Below the pieces are notes generated by a model. The model saw only the letters and a program-made list of their open reading frames with translations. It searched no databases and was not told the DNA's origin. DNA of 64,000 bases from Piliocolobus tephrosceles. Its lineage: Eukaryota; Chordata; Mammalia; Primates; Cercopithecidae. The position numbers and the translations under genes were made by a program. Below are positions 21,884 to 34,544 of this stretch, one piece after another (within the stretch, counting starts at the first letter, position 1; every line of letters begins with the position of its first letter). Location of the stretch: the NCBI RefSeq assembly GCF_002776525.5, contig NC_045444.1, forward strand, positions 31,086,442 to 31,150,441, given 5' to 3'.

Positions 21884-24230
21884 TGTTTTCAGATTCTATT
21901 ATGACAGAAGGAAGAGAGTTAATGTATTCCTAAGGTAAAAATGCAAATGTATATTTTTGTTGTTTCTGATCCTTCTTTTTCATTGGGATTGAAAAGAATG
22001 CATTTTCTAGCTCAAAGGCCTTATGTCAGGTACTTTATTTATCTGTTTTATTTATCTGCTTTAGTAATGATACCACATCCAGCTCAGTAGATGGAAAGGA
22101 CTCCAACATGGTTAGGCCTGAGACCATAAGTACTTATTCTTCAGTTTCTACAGGGGCCAGAACAGTGACCTAAGTGGAAATATGATAGGTCCACCACGTC
22201 TTCATCCTCTGGGTCTTCAATAGTGATTCTAATTTCTGCCATCTCCTACCCCTCTGCACTGAGAATGCAATATGTTTTGAATTACATTACTATCTTGGCC
22301 AGGAGTGGGAGGCAGCTTCAGAGGTTTCCACTCAATTTTCTCCATAGGAAGGATCCAACATGGATTTTTTTTCTAATTGCCAATATATCTGTTCCAGTTT
22401 TATTGTGAAGAAGACCACTGGGGTCTACTCTAAGCTGAACTTTAGTCAGGATTTCATGTATTACTCAGCCCCTATAAGCCTCTAGTCTAACAGGGGAAGC
22501 CATGAGATATTTTGTCTCTGGGTATCAGTATCAACTTTGACACTGTGTCCTAGAGTTTTCCTAACGCCTGAGTATTTCCTTTCCTCAGTGTATGGTCACC
22601 TTAATAAAAACGGATCAGTGCAATGTTGAGGGGGATTATTATGTCCCTGTGGAAGAGCAATGAGGGAAGTCATCATAATCTATAATGCTGCTAGGTGTCC
22701 TAAGGGCTGCCGCTACAGTCAGTAGCTTCTGAATCTGAAAACTGAGTTGGATCTGGAACTGGAAAATATATCATGACTTTTTATTGAGTGATTACACACT
22801 TTCAGTTGTTTGATTATAGATATTAAACAGCAACTTGTTGGCTACTCTCTTGGAAATTTTGGCCCTAGGAACACTATGGTCTATTAATCATCTCCAAAAC
22901 TCCCCACAGGCCTTGGCCAAACCCCTGCTTTGCCAACTGTTATGGTAGTAGTATCCCATGACACCTGAAAGTTAAGCATGACCACCTGGCCTCTTTCACT
23001 TGGCATCCCTTCATACCCATGGATATTATGAGCTATCCCTGACTCTCCAATCTCCAGCTCTGGCTGGGGGAACAGAGCCACCAGTGAAATTTGGGTGGCC
23101 CTCTCATCAGTGCATTCCTGTCGGTCTTGGTTAAAGGTTTGTCCTCCTGTGGGACATAATCTTCTGATGGATTTTCTGGCCTCATTATATATATATATTC
23201 CACCATGCCAACTTTACTCAGTCTCTTCACTCTTTCCTCTACCATCTTCTAATCTTCTAGGGCAGCTTGGGCACTTCTTCTGCATTAATCATCGGCCATC
23301 ACTTTTCACAGGCCTCTAAATGTTACCCTAAGAGAGTTTTCCCTATCCTAGGGGTAGATGCCAGAATATTAAATCTTATATCCTGAGAAAGTATCCCTAA
23401 GTCGTTGGAGTTCTGCATTTCAAGTCTTGTATTCCAGCTTCCTTCATTAAGCACTCTCAAGAACCAATCCCAGTGTTGCTCCTCTGACTCCTGTCAGGTT
23501 ATGCTTGCTCATATTTGCAGTTCTACATCTCTTTTCTCCCGTTCAAGGCCCAGAATATTTTAAGGATAGAATTTAACCTTAGTTTTTGTCTTGCAGTCAG
23601 GTGAGGAGGTGAGAATGTCTGAGCAGACAACCTGTTGCCTTGCAGAGGAGGGGTTTCAGAGCTTTTTTCCAGCATATAATAAGTGATAATTCTGAAAAAG
23701 TTTGGATAATTTCTGCAAATTCTGAGGCTTTGGATCAGAAGCCAACATCATCATAGACATCCATGCAACTATGGATCCATGCATAGCAGATCTGCTTTGA
23801 CTGAGCACTTAGATATTTTGGGGGCTCTGCATCTCTAGGTATTAAATCATCTGTGTCTGTTCTTCTATCTAGTCTTTGTTTGTTAACATCCCTCAGTTTC
23901 TCGTCATCCTTCTGCAGGGCATCAATAAAACCTAGTGGAAAGCAGCCATCTCTGCTGTTTTTATAGGCATTGTTCCCTCATAATTTTCATATTTTCAAAT
24001 AATTATACCTGCAAGAGCTTTCTCCTCCACTGGGATATTTTTCACCCGGGTCAACTCAGTGAAATATTTGGAAATTGGAACATTACTGTGTACAAGGTGA
24101 ACTTAGAATTAATGGCTTCCTCTTTGCCAACCAGTTGGTGGGTGAGCCTGTTCCAATACAAGTACAATACTACTTATATGAGTTTGAGTTTTCCAAGAAA
24201 CAGACAATGAGATGGGATTAGAAGTTCAAG
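21884..24230 (-). pseudogene. Probable ERVL/MaLR internal-region remnant, antisense
   Basis: The sequence is less AT-rich than its surroundings. On the minus strand it contains short open segments (22884-23081 and 23033-23245) with a charged, proline-rich, gag-like texture, but many stops. Placement upstream, in transcription sense, of the pol-like block at 21532-21883 is consistent with gag lying before pol. I cannot align it to a named internal consensus, so family and boundaries are tentative. No intact viral gene is present. Confidence 0.4.
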
Positions 24231-24234
24231 GGGT

Positions 24235-25685
24235 TTATTGAGCAGTATGGAAGAAGTTATTTATCTTAAAAGGCCTAGTAATATTTAAAGGCAGACATTC
24301 CAGGATCCTGTGGCAGAGATGGATAATCAGTGGAGCTGGTGAGAACAAGGGTAGCAAAAAAAAAAAAAAAAGGGGGGGGCGGGGGACTTTTTCCAAAAGA
24401 AGCAACACTGCCCTCTGCCATGACAAGTAGGAGCATAGGGAGAATAGGCAGAATTTGTGTGAGTGGCAGCTAAAATGTGGGCAGCTGTGGCAATCAGCTG
24501 GGCTTTAACTGGAATTGACAGAGCCTCTCTTGAAGGCAGCATGAGCATGTGTAGGGTTTCTTAATAGGCTGATTAGTATGTGCCTCTGTTTGTAGAATAG
24601 CAGGGATACATAGAAACAGGAAAAAAAAAAAAAAAAAAACAAACATGTTTTGAAATAGATAGTTGGGAGAAAAAATCATAGTAAGTGAAAAATCACAACT
24701 GTTCAAATTCCTTAGTCTTAGTATGTTCAGTCTATTTTAAATTACATATAGTGGGAAAGGGAGGATGTCCACTGTAGTTATTGTTTAATAGCATGATTCT
24801 GGAATGTTAGTCAAAGGAATAAGATAAGAAAAAATATAATATTAGAAATAAAATATATTATTTAACATAATTATCCACTAAAACAACTCAAAATGAGCAA
24901 TGGGAAATAGAACTAAATTCAATTTTAAAATGCTTAGCATTTATATATAAATACATATTACTAAAAATCATTACAATAATTGGATTACATGAATATGTTC
25001 CTGACTATTGAATTTCCATAGTACTACTATAGGCATTTTTCTCAAATTAAGTTGTACATTCTATGAAATTCAAATTTCTATTTTAATGCAGTATTTTTAA
25101 TATTTTGTCAACATATTTTGAAATTCATATAAAAAAGAAACAAACATAGCATATTAAAAGTAAAAAATAAGAGGGATACTTCTATTCCTACATATTACAG
25201 CATATTATAAAGTCAGAGGTACTCAGGAAGTACAGTCTTATTCCCAATGCAGACTTATAGATAAATGAATGAGAATAGATAGCATAAAACTGGTCTTCAG
25301 GTTTATTATTTATTTTGTTTTTGTTAATAAAGATGGCATCCAAAATTAGTGGGGAAAATATAACATCAGTAAATCATACTGTGAAACACAACTTTATGGA
25401 CTTAAGAACAATTGTTATTCAGAGTATCATTTAAAATTACTTAACATGACTACCATGTTAAGAGTGTACTTAATATCCTTATTCTAGGGGTACCCTGTTT
25501 TCTGAGAGCTGAAGATGTTGCTGGAATGTGGGACTCTCTGGTGTAAAAGTGGGACAATTTTGGTTATCCTAGATAATGCCAAAGTAGGAATTTGAAGGTC
25601 GTGGTGTAAAGAACTGATGAGATAGTTTATAAGATAATCAGTAGATAAAAGCAGAATTTCCTGTTGAAGTTCTAGGGTCAGAGGG
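24235..25685. other. Unassigned non-coding DNA
   Basis: Includes an A-run followed directly by a G-run (24356-24379) and a second poly(A) at 24621-24639. The segment 24195-24350 has an LTR-like texture, but I cannot name it. Confidence 0.4.
24356..24379. repeat. Poly(A)-poly(G) junction
   Basis: Sixteen A are followed by eight G and then CGGGGG. This mononucleotide junction is prone to slippage and sequencing error. Confidence 0.85.
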
Positions 25686-25689
25686 TGAG

Positions 25690-25765
25690 TAGGCAGTTAA
25701 ATTATGCAGGACCCTGTGGGATGAAGAAAGAATATTGGAGTTTGATTCAAGTGATTGGCCCCCAG
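25690..25765 (-). repeat. Possible L2 fragment
   Basis: 'caggaccctgtgggatgaag' followed by 'aatattggagtttgattcaa' resembles a reversed L2 3' UTR passage. Weak. Confidence 0.35.
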
Positions 25766-25769
25766 TGAG

Positions 25770-27797
25770 GGTTTTTCAAGGGGTAGTGACTCATGTGTTT
25801 CCATATGGTACCAAGAATTTTTCCAGCTGTCATGAAGAGAATAGAGGTGCCCACTTCTTCCTAGACAACAGATTGGGAGGAACTGCACCAAAACATTTCT
25901 ATGGCTATTTTTGAATGGTGAGACTTGTTTTCCTTGTTTTTAAATATTACTTTTTTGAATGAATTTTTTTTACTGTCATGCATTACTGTTTTAAACAATT
26001 ACTTTTATTTAAAAGTAAGTTTTGTAATATGATCTGAAGATAGAGAGAAAAAGATAATAAAGGAACTCACGTTCCCATTTAATTAAATATGTCTAATAAA
26101 ATACGACTTTTTATCAAAGTTTATAATTCACTTAAGCCAACTGAATAAAGTTCAAAACCACCCTCCCTTACCCACACATTTTTCCTAAGAGGCCAAACTC
26201 CAGACTTTGATCTGGAATTCAAAGTCCATTCATCTGAATATAATGAAAAAGGACAATTTAGATGTAAAAGCAACACAAATTAATTTGCCTATATCAGCCA
26301 AGAAATGGTAACTATATAGTTTCAGATTTACTTCAAAGGTTTAGAAATATGTCAGTAATACTGAGATTAAAATTACATAGACCTGGACAAATAACAGATT
26401 CGACTCTTCTCTACTGTGGACATTCAAATTCTGAAGTTCTAATTCAGATTAAAATTAAAATTAAAAATAAAACAATATCCTTTCTCAAGAACAGTAGTAC
26501 AGCCTTTTTATCCTTTTGTTAATGTCTCATGGAGACTCATGAAGACTATCATAGATTCAGTAGTTTGAAGTAATATTATTAAACATTTAATCTAATGACA
26601 TATTTGATATTTCTAACAAGGCACTTTGTAGGGTTCAGCATTGGAACATCAATAGCAATGATTACATACACACGCGTGCACACACACAGTTAATTTGTGA
26701 AATTTACTACATCGAAAAGAGCTTCTCAGTAAAAACGAACCATAAGTGTTTTCAATGTTAATGACCACCGAGTTTTTTCTTTTTTTTTTTTTTTCTTATC
26801 CTTACTCATGGATAATGATAGTGTCAGTTGTATCACTTGAAATTATGAAAGATAATGGCTAGGTAATTACTTGTTTTTCTGCAGGCCCATGTCATTACAA
26901 ATTAGTGAAGTCCACCTCAAATTGTCAGCATCCAGCTCCATTGATCTCTTAGTTAGTTTCTAAAAGCAGGAAGTTATAGCGATGTGCAGTTAATGCTGGC
27001 GGCTGCAAATAGACTGCCTACAGGTCTGTTTTTGTAAAGAAAATTTTCAATTAGTGAAAGCCATGGGCATCAGCTCTCAGAAAAAGGAAAAAGAACTTCC
27101 CTATACATCTTTGATCTTTTCTGCTACATCATGTTTTTTCATGAAAGAGAGTTACAATGCTCCTGCTTTAAAAGCTTCTACAAAATAATTTCGTTTTCCA
27201 GCCAGCAAGATTAAAGACTCAGAACCTTTTATTTAAATAATGGTGCAGGAACAAAATGTTAAATTTAGATCGTGTTTCTAAGAGATTCACTAGATTAAAA
27301 TTAGCTAAGAAGTAATAAAGTAAGCGAAAGAACTTATTTCATTCACTTTTTTTAATTGATAGTATCAATATTTCATAGATTGGCTTTGTGTGATCATTCC
27401 TTCCTGATCTTTCTCTGCCTTGCCATCACTTTATGAAACTATTGTTGCTTTTAGAGGTTTCCTTGATTCGTGAAATCTCCTTTAATAATATTGTTTTCAA
27501 TCTCTGTTTTTTATCTAACGGGGGAAAACTTTGTGACAGCAGAGAAGAGACTCTGGATCTCATCCCTGTTTCCATCAGCCATGCATTCCCACATACTCAT
27601 ATTTTATTTCTCACTCCCTCATTAAGGAAAATGCAGTGGTTTCTGTCAGGTATAGGTTGTACAGAATGTAGACACTTAGAAGGTCCACACTTAGATGTTG
27701 GACTCTCATGAGAGAAAAGTAATCTCAGGTGAATCATAGCCCTGACAAGGTATCAAAAGGGCATGGACATAGCCTGGAATTGGGAAAAAATGTTTTA
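25770..27797. other. Unassigned non-coding DNA with one candidate conserved block
   Basis: No recognised repeats. The segment about 26885-27075 has a complex, less AT-rich texture typical of conserved non-coding sequence. A CA/CG-rich run lies at 26664-26688. The open frame at 27433-27711 lacks supporting features. Confidence 0.4.
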
Positions 27798-27799
27798 AA

Positions 27800-28219
27800 A
27801 AAATTTAATTTCATATTAAATTCTGGGATGCATATGCAGGATGCTGAGGTTTGCTGCATAAGTATACATGTGCCATGGTGGTTTGCTGTACCTATCAAAC
27901 CATCACATAAGTATTAAGCCCCACACGCATTAGTTATTTATCCTGATGCTCTTCTTCCCCCTGGCCCCCCAACAGGACCCAGTGTATGTTGTTCCCTTTC
28001 ATGTGTTTTTGTGTTTTCATTGTTCAGCTCCCACTCATAAGTGAGAATGTGCAGTTTTTGATTTTCTATTCCTGTTGTAGTTTGCTGAGGATAATGGCTT
28101 CCAGCTCCATCCATGTCCCTGCAAAGGACATGATCTTGTTCCTTTTTATGGCAGCATAGTATTCCATGGTGTATACGTACCACATTTCCTTCATCCAGTC
28201 TATCACTGAAGGGCATTTA
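27800..28219 (-). mobile_element. L1 3'-end fragment (L1PA/L1PB-like), 5'-truncated
   Basis: The sequence is the antisense L1 3' region: 'tacatgtgccatggtggttt gctg', 'cccactcataagtgagaatg' and 'catgtccctgcaaaggacat' are followed by 'gtattccatggtgtatacgt'. It stops abruptly inside the ORF2 tail/3' UTR region at about 28219. The 3' poly(A) is not preserved and no duplication is evident. Confidence 0.92.
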
Positions 28220-28221
28220 GA

Positions 28222-31182
28222 GATTTCTGAGAGCACTTTGAGTTGTAAGTTTCTAGCATAGAGTTCTGTGAAGAAGAGGCACTCTGTATGGGTGACTGTA
28301 TTAGGTTGTATAAGAGGGTTTTACTATCTCTCTATTAAAAATAAATATCACCTTTATTAAAGGTGAAAAGCAGTCAATATCTCTATCAATCACAGGCTTT
28401 TAATAATAAGTTCGATCCTCCTTGGTGTCTAAACAATAGTTTAATTCCACAGTCAATCCTTCACATGGAGATTATTAGGATGGGTAGTCTTGCAGGACTT
28501 ACTATGTATGCAGTATCTGAGGGAAATAAATGAATGCCAATAGTTTTACTTTGCACAAGTGTGAGAAAATTTACAAATGTAAATAGTTAAATGTTAATAG
28601 TGGTAAGGAAAATCTACCAGTAACATTTTTATAAGTAATGGATAATAAGGAGAAAAGAAAGCTTTAGACTTTGTAGGATAATATAATGGCAATTTTAATT
28701 AAGTGATTCAAATTATGTATAATTTATGCTGAATTCTGAAGAATAATAATTATTATTACTTAAATTTCAAATTAGCATTGTTGTAAGTTTTATTTGATTT
28801 GAATAATATATCATCTGTACAGACTCAGTATTTCTGCTTTGTCTTTCTGTAATGTGGTTGATTCATATATTATAAACAATTATAGAAAATATTGGTTCAG
28901 AAAATATCTATGGAAAGACAATAAGAAAAAGTCGATATGGTTTTCATGAAAAAAAACCCACTATGATTTAATGCACTTTCATGTCTAGTCTCTGTATTCT
29001 CTATTTTCACCTGTTCAAACAAAAAAAGTCTTGGATAAGCTTTGCTGTATAACAAAAAAAGACGGAAAAGAAAATTCTCTTGAAGTTAAAATTAACAACA
29101 AATTACATCCTAAATGGAGGAGTTTTAGGCTGAGCCAGTATTTCTTGGTGTGCGTTCTGCACAAGAGAGCTTGCTACAAGTAACGCTATTAAAAACCTTC
29201 CATGGTCAAATACATGAAGGAAATTTCACTCTTAATACAGTTAAATATGTTTATGTTAATATACTATTCTGAAAGTCAAAAAAGGGATGTATCTTGCAGA
29301 GTTTCTCAAACATACTTAAATGTAGTGGCTTTTTCTATTGTATGGCATCCTTGGTTGTCTGTGGACTAAAATTGTGAAACATGTTTTTCAGGTAATAATA
29401 GGTAATGCAGAAGTAAAAATGCAAAATTAGAATTATTTTTGTTTTCTCTTGATTTTTAACATCCTATCCATCTTATACCTGAATTGCATTTTTTGTCTAA
29501 TGCTTTTGTTTAACTTACTAATATTTTAGGACATTTTGTTCTAGTTATTGCTTTGAGGAAAGAAAACGATTATCTAAAAGCTTTTTAAATTAATTGTGTG
29601 GGTCCCTAAATGCTTCTCTTCATTGTCATGTCTGGATCCTGTCTTGCCAAATCAAATATTTTATTGTGCTTCACAATAAGTCAGCTTAATTTAAAATAAC
29701 TTAATCTTTATATCTTTAATTTATGTTTAGGTTAACTATTTTATAAGGACCTGTTCTTGAGAGTATAAGGTTTTGATTCTAATGTTGTTTGAACATTTGA
29801 CATATAGAAAACTTTTACCTAGTAGTATTAAAAAAATAAGTGATTTGACATTTTTCCTCTATGTAGGAAACCTGATTAAATGCCCAGTCTTTCCAGTTCT
29901 ACTGTTTTATAAATTGATCAAATGTTACAATCTTTAACAGGTTTTCTAATGATATTAGCTATTTATTCGTCTCAACTATAGACATATTTACTGGTTATTC
30001 CTTTTATTTGAGGATATATCCTCTAGCCTCTATTTTTGTTCATCTTTAAAATGGAGTGCATCCTTACTCTGTTAACCTTTAAAATATATGGCTCCAAGTG
30101 AAAACACAAAAGTAATTACATTGTTGATAAAATATAAAAATGTTTCTGTAGCAAACTACACATTTTTTTCACAAAACACTTGCATTTTGAAAGAATTTTT
30201 GACAGAGTTCCACATCAGCAGTTAATGGCAGAGTACTTGGTGTGGGAGTCTTTGGAGAAGTGGAAAATTGGCTCTACAAATTAGAGACCGAGAGCAAGAA
30301 ACCAAAAAATACAGTCATAGATGGGTGACACTACATTGGCAGCAAAGGTGAATATGTGGAGACTGACAGCCAGAAGTAGATAGATTTAGATCATCTTAAG
30401 ACGACTAGATAAAAAAAGAAAATAGTCAAGACAGTTACATTAGAGTTGTATCACACTAGCTGTCTGTTGGCATTCCTATTACAGAACATTCTTTCATTTT
30501 CTGGGTATACCGATGACTGACAAAATGAACTAACTACAAGCCAATACTTGGTGGGCTAGGCCTCAAGCCAGTAGCAATGTTTATTTTTCAAACCATGAAA
30601 TGCATTTGGCCTTCTTTAGTTACCAAGAAAAGAAGAAAGAAGGAAAACTCGATTGGCACAAAGTGGCTTCACTTAGAAAATACAAATGATTATTCTGCCA
30701 AAACCTCATCCTATCTGATTTGGGGCCTCTGTAAGGGGAGAATTCTTAAAGGGCCATTTTTGGGTACCTATGTTAGTTTGTGTGCTTCATGTAAAATCAT
30801 ATTTCCAACAGTGTAACACACAATGCTTTTCATGTGAAATCAGATAATGGGTGTGATGTATTTTTTAGAATAGATAAGGCCCATTGTAATTCACTTTTTA
30901 TAAAATGTGTGAATGTTGAGTTCTATACTATTAAGGACATAATATACCTCAACCAAGAAACTTTCCAAATACAGTTTGAGTCAATATACCAGGATCATAG
31001 CAAAGAATTGCTGGATTTAGAATACATTTTCTCAAAAACAGTTTAACCACGTATATGGAAATTCTCCTTCAAAGCTATTCTCAATTTATTGCTAAACATT
31101 TTATTATTGTACTTGCTCTGAGTACATATAAAAAGATGGGCAGTCCAGAAACATGGCAAACATAATGCTCTCTAGTAATTTT
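28222..31182. other. Unassigned AT-rich non-coding DNA
   Basis: About 3 kb with no repeat family I can name and no coding signal. Short frames at 30577-31046 are consecutive but unrelated and lack domains. Confidence 0.45.
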
Positions 31183-31197
31183 AAAAAGCTAATGAAG

Positions 31198-31482
31198 GGT
31201 TGGGCACAGTGGTTCACACTCATAATACCAGCACATTGGGAGGCCGAGACAGGAGAATCATTTGACGTCAGGAGTTTGAGACCAGCCTGGTCAACATGGT
31301 GAAACCCTGTCTCCACTAAAAATATAAAAATATTAGCTAGGCATGGTGGCACACGCCTGTAATCCCAGCTATCCAGGAGGATGAGGCAGGAGAATCATAT
31401 GAGCCTGGGTGAAGGAGGTTGCACTGAGCCAAGATTGCTCCACTGCACTCCAGCCTGGGTGACAGAGCAAGACTCCATCAAA

Positions 31483-31525
<43 letters not shown>

Positions 31526-31539
31526 ATANNNNNNNNNNA

Positions 31540-31582
<43 letters not shown>

Positions 31583-31587
31583 ATACC
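31198..31587 (+). mobile_element. Alu with long (AAAT)n tail and perfect target-site duplication
   Basis: A full dimeric Alu starts GGTTGGGCACAGTGG and ends in about 100 bp of AAAT repeats. The 15-bp sequence AAAAAGCTAATGAAG flanks it exactly at 31183-31197 and 31588-31602. Internal divergence suggests AluS or older. The tail contains an assembly gap. Confidence 0.95.
31481..31585. repeat. (AAAT)n microsatellite with 10-N assembly gap
   Basis: AAAT units are interrupted by ten N at 31529-31538. The true length of the repeat is unknown. A continuous open frame through it is meaningless. Confidence 0.95.
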
Positions 31588-31602
31588 AAAAAGCTAATGA
31601 AG

Positions 31603-32075
31603 ATATTCCTTACAAAATATTTTACTTCATTTACTTCTAGTCCTTCCCAAATACATGAATTTTAAAAAGGAACAATGATTGCAGGCTGTCAAAAAGTAAA
31701 CTGCATCCAGAAACATTTTCATTAAAGTTGGCAAATACTCTTTAGTCTTAAAATTATACCATTCATGTTTGATATATCATATCTATGCCACTAAATAATT
31801 TCTCAAGAATTTCAAATGTCTAGATAATACCCAGAATAAAATAAATGTTATAGAAGCATATATTTATTCTACACTTTTAGAAATATCCAGATATTGACTA
31901 AATTAGTTAGATGTGAGAGGCCTGGTGAATAGAGTATTCTAGGAGATATTTCTTCTGATTCTAAAGTATTTTTTAAACTATGTTAACTGCATTTTTTTTC
32001 AGCAGCCATATGATCATAAGTTATGCTCATGTAATTTAATAAATTATGAATAAAAACTTAATTTTATTTTTTAAG
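31603..32075. other. Unassigned non-coding DNA
   Basis: AT-rich. No recognised feature. Confidence 0.4.
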
Positions 32076-32084
32076 CACAATGTT

Positions 32085-32215
32085 TTTATTTAGTGGATGA
32101 CTACTATGAACCTGCAATGTGATAGGTGCTTTTATGTGCATCACCAAGGCTTGACAATTACCCTGGAAAATGAGCAGCCTCGTACCATAGAAACGAAGAG
32201 TGGAAAAGGTTAAAT
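32085..32215 (-). repeat. MIR-like fragment
   Basis: 'aacctgcaatgtgataggtg cttttatgtgcatcaccaag' followed by 'gaagagtggaaaaggttaaa' follows MIR antisense order with strong divergence. Confidence 0.4.
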
Positions 32216-32590
32216 CATTTTTTACTTAGCTGTAGAATAAAAATTTAAATTTAGCACCTGCTGTTTCTAAATTATACAGTCCTCATTTTGTATCCTATCT
32301 TGCAATTTTATTAAAATACTAATGAAGAAATATACTTCTTATGGAACCATGTAGCAAAAGTGGTGGCTATATGAAAGGTACTAGACTTTCCACTACATGT
32401 TTCATACATTTCTACTACATGTTTGCCCTCCTCTTTCTTTCCCTTATCCCTGAATGATTTGGACAATAGTTAAAATATCTAACACTTAAGATTGTCTACG
32501 TTTTATTTTGTTATCAGTATTGGTTAATTTGAACTTTATACAGTTAACTGATAATAAATGATCTAACACTATAGAATAACATCTACATAG

Positions 32591-32890
32591 GGCTAGACAC
32601 AGTGGCTCATGCCTGTTATCCCAACACTTTGGGAGGCCGAGGCAGGCAGATCGCCTGAGGTTAGCAGTTGGAGACCAACCTGGCCAACATGTTGGAACAC
32701 CATCTCTACTAAATATACAAAAAAAATCACTGGGCATGGTGGTGCATGCCTGTAATCCCAGCTACCTGGGAGACTGAGGCATGAGAATCGCTTAAACCCG
32801 GGAAGTGGAGGTTGCGTGAGCCAAGATCACCCCACTGCACTCCAGCCTGGATGACAGAGCAAGACTCCATCTTAGAAAAAAAAAAAAACT
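32591..32890 (+). mobile_element. Alu (S/J-type)
   Basis: A complete Alu opens GGCTAGACACAGTGG and ends with a short A-tail. Many mutated CpGs imply an older copy. I do not see a convincing target-site duplication. Confidence 0.93.
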
Positions 32891-32894
32891 ATAT

Positions 32895-34140
32895 AGAGTA
32901 ATTATACACTTATGTATAATTATGAACAAAGAATCTAGAATTGCCAGATAGTTATCTTTTGATGTTAACTTTCAATCCTTCCAACCATGGATATAGCAAA
33001 TGGTAAAATAAAACAAAAAAATCCAAAGCATTATCTCTGCCTAGACTCAGCGTTCTGAAGTTTTATGACCTATATTCTGCTAATCTTACACACTGGAAGA
33101 ATCCTGATCTTGTCTATACTATGATGTTAAGTTTTTAAAATCAAGATAGTCCTTGTTAATTGAAAAGAATTACATAGTCACTGAATTATGATTGCCCAAA
33201 GGAATTCATTTTCTTAAGCTCAGATGCTCCTTTATTTATGACAGAGTTAAATCTTTATTCACTAAAGATCATCTGTTTTTGAATGGAATCTTGTACTCTC
33301 TAATTGTTTAGAGAACAATTAGAGAATTGTGTCATCTCAGAGAATCTCTGAGGTTCTTTCAAAAGGTTTACCGAGGCCCTAATATCAATCCGTGGAAGGT
33401 ACCAGACTGTGTTTGGCCTTAGGTGGTGGATCAGATACAAATGCCCCAGGGCCTCTTTGACAGTTCATTTCATTGCAAAGTGGTCAGGAATTTGGTGCCA
33501 CAGTCACACAAATAATTGTCTTTCTTTTCAGTTTTTTAAAGTCCTCAATATTTTAGTGGAAAGACAGGGAAAAATAAGAGCTGCAGGTGAAGCCATCTTC
33601 TAGTCGCTCCTGCAAAGGTGACAGACTAGAAGGTGTCCTGACTCAAGGTTGTGATAGAATGACTTAAGATGAGCTTCGCTGGCCTTGTTTCTCATTCTTT
33701 CTGCAACCTGCCTGCTCTACCAGTGCACATTTGATTTAAAGATATGGATGAGAGCCAACTGGCCCATGATCAATCTACACAGGAAAAAGGTGATATTGCA
33801 ATTTAAAAGGAGAGGCAGATGTGATTTAGGAACACTTGAAGAGAATTGTTTGCCCTTAAACCACAGAGGTTCTTAATCTTGAGATGTTGCTAAATCATCC
33901 GTACCAAGAATCCGATTTAGGAAAATTTTTAGCTATGAGTTATAGGACAATATTGAATTAAAAACGGGACCATCAATGTGTGCTATATTAAACCATAATG
34001 ACATGAGCATATGAGCAAATTCATTAATCTTTTATGAAGTAAACAAATCCAGTATGAAGAATTTTAATCAAATCATTTCATGATATAGAATAAAAAAGCT
34101 TGATCTAAGGACTGAGATTTCCCTTCAAAAACAAGCAAAC
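32895..34140. other. Unassigned non-coding DNA with small inverted repeats
   Basis: Contains a hairpin at 33298-33324 (11-bp arms CTCTAATTGTT/AACAATTAGAG) and a second at 33336-33352 (8-bp arms CTCAGAGA/TCTCTGAG). Frames at 33409-33876 show no recognised domain. Confidence 0.45.
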
Positions 34141-34144
34141 AGTA

Positions 34145-34164
34145 TTTTTTTTTTTTTTTTTTTT
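34145..34164. repeat. Poly(T) run
   Basis: A run of 20 T, with no Alu or L1 body following. Confidence 0.85.
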
Positions 34165-34231
34165 GGCATCTACTAGAAAGTGGCTTTTAATGCTGAGCAG
34201 ACTCTACTTTCACACAGCTTAGAGTCAAGGC

Positions 34232-34426
34232 CTACACTACCCAATAGAACTTTCTGCAGTGATGAAATGCTCTGTATTTGCAGTGTCTGATACAGTCATA
34301 AGTAGTCATTGTGGCTATTGAACACTTGAAAAGTGGATAGATTGATTGAAGAACACATATTTTTAAATGTGTAACTAAATTTATATAGCCTTATGTGACT
34401 ACTGGCTACTTTATTGACCAGCATAA
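34232..34426. mobile_element. hAT-type non-autonomous DNA element (MER3-like)
   Basis: 'ctacccaatagaactttctg cagtgatg', 'gctctgtatttgcagtgtct gata', 'gtggctattgaacacttgaa aagtgg' and the closing 'gtgactactggctacttt' run in the order of a ~200-bp palindromic-ended hAT MITE that I recall as MER3. The ends are inverted relative to each other. Class is moderately sure; the name is less so. Confidence 0.55.
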
Positions 34427-34544
34427 ATCCAGACAGCCAATCTAACAACCAAGAAAGCATTTAATTGCTAATTACAACTGTTCTGAAAGAAAAATAATTT
34501 GAATGATAAAGCTAAGCTGGGGGACCTTATTAGCCTGGGACACA

